Assembly (NCBI GenBank): GCA_023614405.1 | Contig: CM042691.1 | Span: 168,922,927-168,986,926, forward strand | Reading direction: 5' to 3' | Length of the DNA stretch: 64,000 bases | From: Avena insularis | Taxonomy: Eukaryota; Streptophyta; Magnoliopsida; Poales; Poaceae | Shown: in pieces, positions 57,991 through 64,000 of the stretch | Layout: the number at the start of each line of letters is the position of its first letter | Numbering within the stretch: position 1 is the stretch's first letter | Made by a program: the position numbers and the translations under genes | Notes under the pieces: model-generated | Databases searched by the model: none | Told to the model about the DNA's origin: nothing | Seen by the model: only the letters and a program-made list of their open reading frames with translations

Positions 57991-60001
57991 CAAAGCAAGA
58001 ACTTCCTACTCCTTTCCAACATGAATAAACTTATTTGAAACAACACAGAGAAAACGGGGGTCCAACTACTTTATTCAAGTAAACTAAGCAAACAAAAACC
58101 AAAAAACAAAAACTAAGACGCTCAAAGAACAACATAACTGTGCATGAAACAAGAAAAATGAAGTGTCTAGAATGACCTGAGATTTTTATTGATGAAGAAG
58201 GGGATGCCTTGGGCATCCCCAAGCTTTAACGCTTGTACCTCTTAAATATTTCTTGGGGTGACATGGGGTGGCATCCCCATTCTTGCGCTTTTGTCCATTC
58301 TTCATCTCATTACATCATTCTCTACACCTGCAAATTTTCCTTCATACAAAACTTCACACAATCTTCATTAGCAACATTAGTACATTCAAAAGATAATAGA
58401 CCTTTGAGGTTTAGTTTTAAAACATCAAAACTTTCACTAAAGACATAAGGTACTGTAGCAATTCCCTCAAAAAGCTCAATTTCCAAAAAGAACCCAAAAA
58501 GGAATATATAAGAAGCAACTGCAAATAATGGCAGAAATCTGTCAAAACAGACCAGCAGGTAGAAACAGATTTTTTTAAGACCTTCTGTTGCTCAAATCAA
58601 AAAGTTCTGAACTAATGACAGTTAGATACCAACCTGGGGGATTTATTCAGAAAATTACAGCTCAATCCGACTTACAGAGATTTTACAAGAATTTTTACAG
58701 TGGAGCACAAAATTTATTTCGGGACAGCAACTCGCCAAATCTTACTTCCCTCTCATTAGAGGTTATTCTTGGCACAAAAATCAAATAAAAAGGATAAGAA
58801 GAGGTTATTACAGAAGTAATAACTTCCAAGACTCAAGAAAACTATTGGGTTATCTCCCAAGAAGTACTTTTCTTTAGCGCCTTTAAGTTTGGCTTGATAG
58901 TTTGAGAAGATGCTCACATAAGAAATATGAATTGAAGTAAAAGAGAGCATCAAGAAGCAAATTCAAAACACATTTAAGTCTAACCCACTTCCTATGCATG
59001 GGAATCTTGTACGCAAATAAATTCACAAAGAACAAAGTTCCAAGCATAGTAAGATAAAACAAGAGTAACTTCAAAACTTTTGAGCACATAGAGAGGTGTT
59101 TCAATACCATGAAAAGTTCTACAACCATATTTTCCTCTCTCATAATAATTTTCAGTAGCCTCATGAATAAACTCAACAGTATAACTATCACATAAAGCAT
59201 GCTTTTCATGATCTACAAATAGATAATTTTTATCAAGCTCAAAAACAGTGGGATTAAAACCTTCAAACTCACTTTTAACAATTTTATAACAAGATGACTG
59301 ATCATTCAATATAGGACCATCATCTAGAGCTTTATCATAAACATTTTATAAGCAACACTCTTTAGTACCATGCATTTTTAAGTTAGGCACAAATATAGGA
59401 TTATCATAGATAACAGGAGCATAACTATTATTACAAGTTTTACCCATAGCAGATATTTCAAAAGAATCTAGGGAACATAACATGCATCCTCCTTTGGTAA
59501 GCATGGGGGACAATCAAATAATGTAAGAGGTAAAGAGTTACTCTCATTAGAAAGTAGGCATGGGTAGATCCATTCTTCCTCCTCTTGACCATCACTCTCC
59601 TCCTCTTTTTCATCTAATGAGCTTTCAGGTTCAGCAATTTTGTCTTCCATGGGCTCCTGCAAGTCATTAGTCTCTTCTGTTTGTGGAAAGCATCTTTTAA
59701 TATATTCAAGAATATAGCCATTTTCTTCCTTGTAATTATCAAAGAAAATTTTAAGTATATCAAAAACCTCATATTCATAAGGTGAATCATCAGTATTTTC
59801 AAGCAAACTAACAAGTTCAAAGGCACCTTTGAAAGCAATAAATTCTTCAATTTGTTCCACATCATAATAGTGCTAATTTCCTTTAACATAAGAAGATATG
59901 GTAACATTATCATTATAATCACATTGAAAAGGTAGGTGTTTATACCTCCTATAGCAACAAGAGTTATCAAAGCAATAAGTAACATTATAAGTAGAGAACA
60001 C
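57991..60001 (-). mobile_element. TE-I: Athila-like non-autonomous fragment related to TE-D
   Basis: 58195-58890 matches 17358-18050 of TE-D (both open GATGCCTTGGGCATCCCCAA). Beyond it are two adjacent minus-strand frames not found in TE-D. There is no LTR at either end; the right side is cut by TE-J at 60002. Confidence 0.65.
58992..59860 (-). pseudogene. Unrecognised acidic protein frame of TE-I
   Basis: Two successive frames look like one damaged gene. The first (59860-59468, 130 codons) starts MEQIEEFIAFKGAFELVSLL and has an acidic stretch ESSLDEKEEESDGQEEEEW. It stops after DACYVP, and the reading continues in another frame as LDSFEISAMGKTCNNSYAPV, then after one stop as SCYKIVKSEFEGFNPTVFEL and ENYYERGKYGCRTFHGIETP, ending DSHA at 58992. 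I do not recognise a domain and infer no function beyond membership of an Athila-derived non-autonomous family. Confidence 0.45.
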
Positions 60002-60984
60002 TGTAGGGTTCGCAACATAGAAAACAAATAATTTCCTACGATGGGAACAACTAAGTACCAAGATCTATCTACTAGATACAAGCAACGGGTGGATATACAT
60101 CCATAGAATACATACCCTCGAAGACCGAATAGCGTTAACGAGGTTGTACTTGTGGATGATGTAGTCGAACGCTTGCCGATCTCAAGACCGTGATGAAGTC
60201 CATCTGGTCCAGCCGGTCCAGCACCACAAAGCAGTGGTGCATCTGTGATCGCACACACGCCCGATTACCCCGAAAACCTTCGTGCCCTCGCTCCAACGAA
60301 GCAGCGGAAGCAAAAAATCCTTCCAGAAACAGCCACCGAGAACATGTATCTCGTTGATACTAAAGGGGGAGAGAGATCCCTCATGAGGAGGTGTGTTGTG
60401 AGAGGAGAGGAGAGGAGAGGGGGGCCTTGTATAGGGAGAGGGGAGGTAGCCAAGGGGCATGGCGCCCAGCCATGGTGTCTGCCCCCACCTCTTCCACATT
60501 CATGCGGGTTGAGCTCCCACTCAAAATGAAAAGCCTCCACTCACATAAGCATGCCTCCACTCAAAAAAATCCTCTCACATGCATTAAATTTCCACCAAAT
60601 TTAATGCAAGCTCTCACTTAAATAAAACTCTTTTATTTATTTATTCAGAATTTTGTTAATTACTTTAATTAACAAACATTCACATAAAACCCCTTGCTAG
60701 TATTCAATTTCACATGCAGAACTAGTTTCAGCAATTTCAACCAAAACGATTCTGGTGTCTAGTGAAATAAATTCTTGTGCTTTCTTTTTCTTTCTCTGGC
60801 ATCTTATTTGATCCAAATGGTGTCGGTATCCCTTAAGTGTGTCACCTACGTTTCGTGAATAATGTAGACATGATCGAGACCTCTCTCCGATCAATAATCA
60901 GCAGCGGGACCTAGAGATCCGTACTGACTCCCACACATTCAACAATGACTTCTGTGATCGTGTGAACCTTATAAGCATGTAACT
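60002..60984. repeat. TE-J: LTR-like repeat fragment, unclassified
   Basis: Begins TGTAGGGTTCGCAACATAG and includes a purine-rich stretch of GAGGA repeats at 60391-60425. The start looks like a grass LTR end, but I find neither a partner copy nor a target duplication. Confidence 0.35.
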
Positions 60985-62433
60985 TGTAGCACCCCGGGTA
61001 AAACCACTACTAGAAAATCGCGGTTGTTTGTATGTTGTGCATCATCATGCATGCTATGCCTACAACTATTTTCAAAAAGCCCTATTTTATTTTCTAAAAA
61101 TATCTCTTTCTTTATTCAAATGCGAAACCCTGATATTTCCGGATATTTTATTTGTCTAAAAACGTCTTGCAAAAATCCTTTAAAAATAAAATAAACATGA
61201 AACATTTTATTAGGAGAGGCAGCCGGCCAGGCCCATAGTCCCAGCCGGTGGAACCCTAATCCATACCCTTTCCAAACCCTAGACCCCAGCCTAATCCCTC
61301 CCCACTCCCTCCACCTGCCGCCGCCACCCACACATCGCACACCACACACACCCCAAACCGCACGCAAGGACCCCAGACCCCAACTGACCAACCTTCCCAC
61401 GTCTCTCTCCCCTAGCCCCACCTTGGCCCACCACTCTCGCTCGCCCGCGTTCACCCCGCTCCCCAGGGCGCCCATGATCCCCATATCTCTTCCCTCGATT
61501 CCTCACCCCCGTCCCACAAGTGCGCCGACGCCGCCGGCCGCTTCTCTGCTTCGCGAGCAGACGCCGCACATGCCTCGAGCTCCATGACCCCACTACCGGA
61601 CCCGTCCTCCGCGACCTCTGCCCATTCCCGAGCGCCCCTCCTCGCCAATCTCTACCGTCCATTGGCGCCGCAGGCCCTCCGTCGCGGCCCCGTCCTCCCC
61701 ATGCCATCTCGTCGAGCCCTGTGGACTCCTCCTAGCCACTGCTGCAAACCTTCTCCACCAACCGCCGTGCCACCCCGTTCCCTCGCCTCCTTGCTGTCTA
61801 GCGGTGATGATGTACAGCGTCTCCCCGCCGTTGTTCTTTGTCAGCGGCCAAGGAGAGCTCCGCATAGCCAAGCCCGGCATTGCTCGCCCCGTCCCCGGTT
61901 GTGCGCCTCCTGAGCTGGCCCCGGCCATCGCTGCTTGTCCTCTAGCTCGTTGCACCATCGGCCGCCGACACTGTGCTTGCCACTCCCAAGCTCGCCTGGC
62001 CGTGCACGTCTTTGACTTTGGCTCGCGTTGCATCAATACTTCTCGGTGTGGTGTTCTATGTACACTGCCTGATCTTTGAAGTGATGGAGCATGTGTGCAG
62101 CTGAAGTCGGAATGTGTAGTGCTCTGCTAGATCTGCCTCATTTCAGTGGCACGTTTCCTCCATCGGCAACATGTTCGACGGAATTCCAGCAAGAGTTTGG
62201 GCTTTGGATTTCAAAGGTGATATGAGATTACCTCATGAAGGAGACACCACAAGCCCTACCACATGGACCGGGTGAATTCCCGGACACCAAGATCGCCCAC
62301 ACGGAACTCGTTCCCTCGGAACGCCATGCTCTTCTACACGGACATCGGAACCCGAGGCGATGGAACCGAACACCCCGGATGCCCGGAGATCCGAAGTCTG
62401 ATTCCCAAACACCGGGAGCCCAAGATCACCGAA
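60985..62433 (+). repeat. TE-K: plus-strand LTR, interrupted by TE-L
   Basis: Starts TGTAGCACCCCGGG, then 200 bp of AT-rich sequence, then GC- and CT-rich leader-like sequence (61210-62030), the usual order in the Tekay-like LTRs here. It breaks at 62434 where a second LTR start occurs. Open frames in the GC-rich part are low-complexity and not called. Confidence 0.55.
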
Positions 62434-64000
62434 TGTAACACCCTAGTTTTATTTAATTTTTAACTAGGGTTTTGTTTGCGCATTCATGAGCATCATCATT
62501 TAAATTGTGCATTAAAAGAAACTAAAGCAAACCCTAAAACCCTAGTTTCCCCTCTTTCTTTGAAAGCATTCAAAAAGGTTTTGAATATTTGAAACTACAA
62601 AAGTGTGGAGCCCAAATGGATTATAGGGTCCCCTGATTATTTCATATATTTTTACAAAAACTCTAGCAATTTTGAATGGTTCAAAACAGATTTGAAAATG
62701 AAATTTACAAAAGAGAAATGAAAACAGGAAAAGGAAAAATGCTTTCAGAAATAAAAAACAGAACCAGATAGCAGTTGGGCCGCAGCCCAGCAACCCCTTC
62801 CATCTCTTCCTTCTCTCGCGGACCACTCTGGCCCATTCGCAGCCCAGCTCAGCCCAGGAGCAGCCCATCCCTGGCCTGTACCACTTCGGCCTCGCTATTT
62901 CTGTCGTCTTCGTTGATGACAGGAAGCAGCTCGGTGGCCGCCGCGATGTCGTCCGACGCCGCCGCTTAATCCTCGCCGCTCGCTACTCTGGAGCATGGAT
63001 AAGGACGCCCCTCCGACGCTCTGGCCGTCCCCATCCACTCCCCCTCTCTTCCCTGACCTCCCTCTCTCCTCTCTCACGAGAACCCGAACCCTAGCCGTGC
63101 AGATGCTACGTCGCCCCATTGTCTCCGGCCACCCGAGGTCCGCCTGAGGCCACCACGAGCTTCGCCTCTCCGTCCCGGTCTTCCACGCCAACGGGATCGA
63201 GGAAGGGAGCCCATAACCATAGCAATCGACCTTATCTTCCTCGCCTTTGGCCTCCGTCTCCACCGACGTTGTCGACGTTGTCTGGCTGCCCCTCTCCTCG
63301 CCATCGTCTCCGTCTGTTTTACGGTGAGCTGCTAGTTCTCCCTATCCCCTCCGCTCGCTCCCTCTCCCTCTGTGCTGACGCTGCGACACCGACCTGCAAG
63401 CTTCGTCGCCGCCACTCGCCGTGGTAGTAGCTCCAGTGACCAATCCGTAGCAGCACCGCCCCTATTAGGTCTTCCCCGATGCCCTAGTTCGAATGGCCTA
63501 GGTCCTATAGCCCCGCGCGTCCCCTGTCACCGTCCCGCGCTGCCGTCTGATGTGCTCTCCAGCGAGCCCACGTGGCGCTGGCGTGTCGCCCGCGTGGCAC
63601 CCATGTGGCCATGACGTGGCGCTGACCCTCCTCAGCCAGCGAGGTTGCATACGTGGCCCAGGGCCCCAGCCGTCAGTGGCTGGGGCTAACCTCAGCCCCA
63701 GTACGAAATGTCCCCCCTGTGCTTATGTGAGCCCTGTGTCACAGTGATGCAATAATTCAATTTAAAATAGTTTAATAAATCTAGAAATTGAATAAAACTT
63801 GTAAAATTCATATCTTATTATTTATAAGTCAGAAAAAATAAAAATAATATATCAAAATGTTCAGAAAAATGAAACCTAGCTATTTAAGCTATCATCATGC
63901 ATAGATAAACAACTAAAATGACAAGTTTAATTAGAGAACAAAATCAACCCCACTCATATGTTCCGGAGTTTCCACGAGTTAGGGTTTGCGCCCATTAGAA
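62434..64000 (+). repeat. TE-L: plus-strand LTR, open at the right edge
   Basis: Starts TGTAACACCCTAG, AT-rich to about 62770, then GC- and CT-rich (62775-63730), then AT-rich again. Same composition order as TE-K. The end lies outside the window. Confidence 0.55.

Noticed and set aside
61004..61022. CACTACTAGAAAATCGCGG, resembling a CACTA transposon terminus
   Set aside because: No inverted partner or 3-bp duplication was seen, and it lies within an LTR start (TE-K).
61500..63750. Possible host gene exons in GC-rich DNA
   Set aside because: Open frames are short, low-complexity and found on both strands, and the position after an LTR start matches the promoter and leader part of TE-K and TE-L.

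Overview
This window looks like intergenic DNA from a large-genome grass, probably a Pooideae or Triticeae-type cereal. That placement rests on the families present: Tat-lineage Ty3/gypsy elements with antisense extra genes, Athila-like elements whose LTR begins TGATATGTC, and Tekay-like LTRs beginning TGTAACAYCC. I see no host protein-coding gene, rRNA, tRNA or CRISPR array. Almost every base belongs to nested, decaying LTR retrotransposons. Element labels (TE-A to TE-L) are mine.

Layout. 1-15559 is TE-B, a minus-strand gag-only element with very long LTRs. Its 3' LTR runs off the left edge and is interrupted by TE-A (676-4523), a complete non-autonomous Tat-like element with 469-bp LTRs and a perfect 5-bp target duplication. 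TE-B lies in a minus-strand gypsy gag remnant, TE-C (15560-17232). TE-D (17358-20731) is a truncated minus-strand Athila-like element. TE-E (20732-55125) is a plus-strand gag-only element with LTRs of about 6 kb. Its 5' LTR holds TE-F (21392-34163, minus strand, 12.8 kb) and its 3' LTR holds TE-G (40327-52617, plus strand, 12.3 kb). The right end is a pile of LTR pieces and a second Athila-like fragment: TE-H (55126 to about 57990), TE-I (to 60001), TE-J (60002-60984), TE-K (60985-62433) and TE-L (62434 to the edge).

TE-F and TE-G are the informative elements. Each encodes gag, aspartic protease, reverse transcriptase, RNase H, a second RNase H and integrase on one strand. Downstream of integrase each carries, on the opposite strand, an intron-containing gene of the plant 'putative gypsy type transposon' family (Transposase_28 type). 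Both are broken by stops and frameshifts. TE-A shares LTR ends, primer site, polypurine tract and a post-integrase segment with TE-G, so it was probably moved in trans by a TE-G-like element.

The most unusual signal is a repeated module in the 3' non-coding parts of TE-F and TE-G: a 15-nt palindrome (6-bp stem, 3-nt loop), an 8-nt spacer, then the polypurine-tract core CTCGGGGRCT. It occurs four times next to the TE-F 3' LTR, once at the functional polypurine tract itself. In TE-G it occurs as a 60-bp minisatellite inside an intron of the antisense gene. Stem sequences differ between copies but keep pairing. No search was run; all family calls come from reading motifs.
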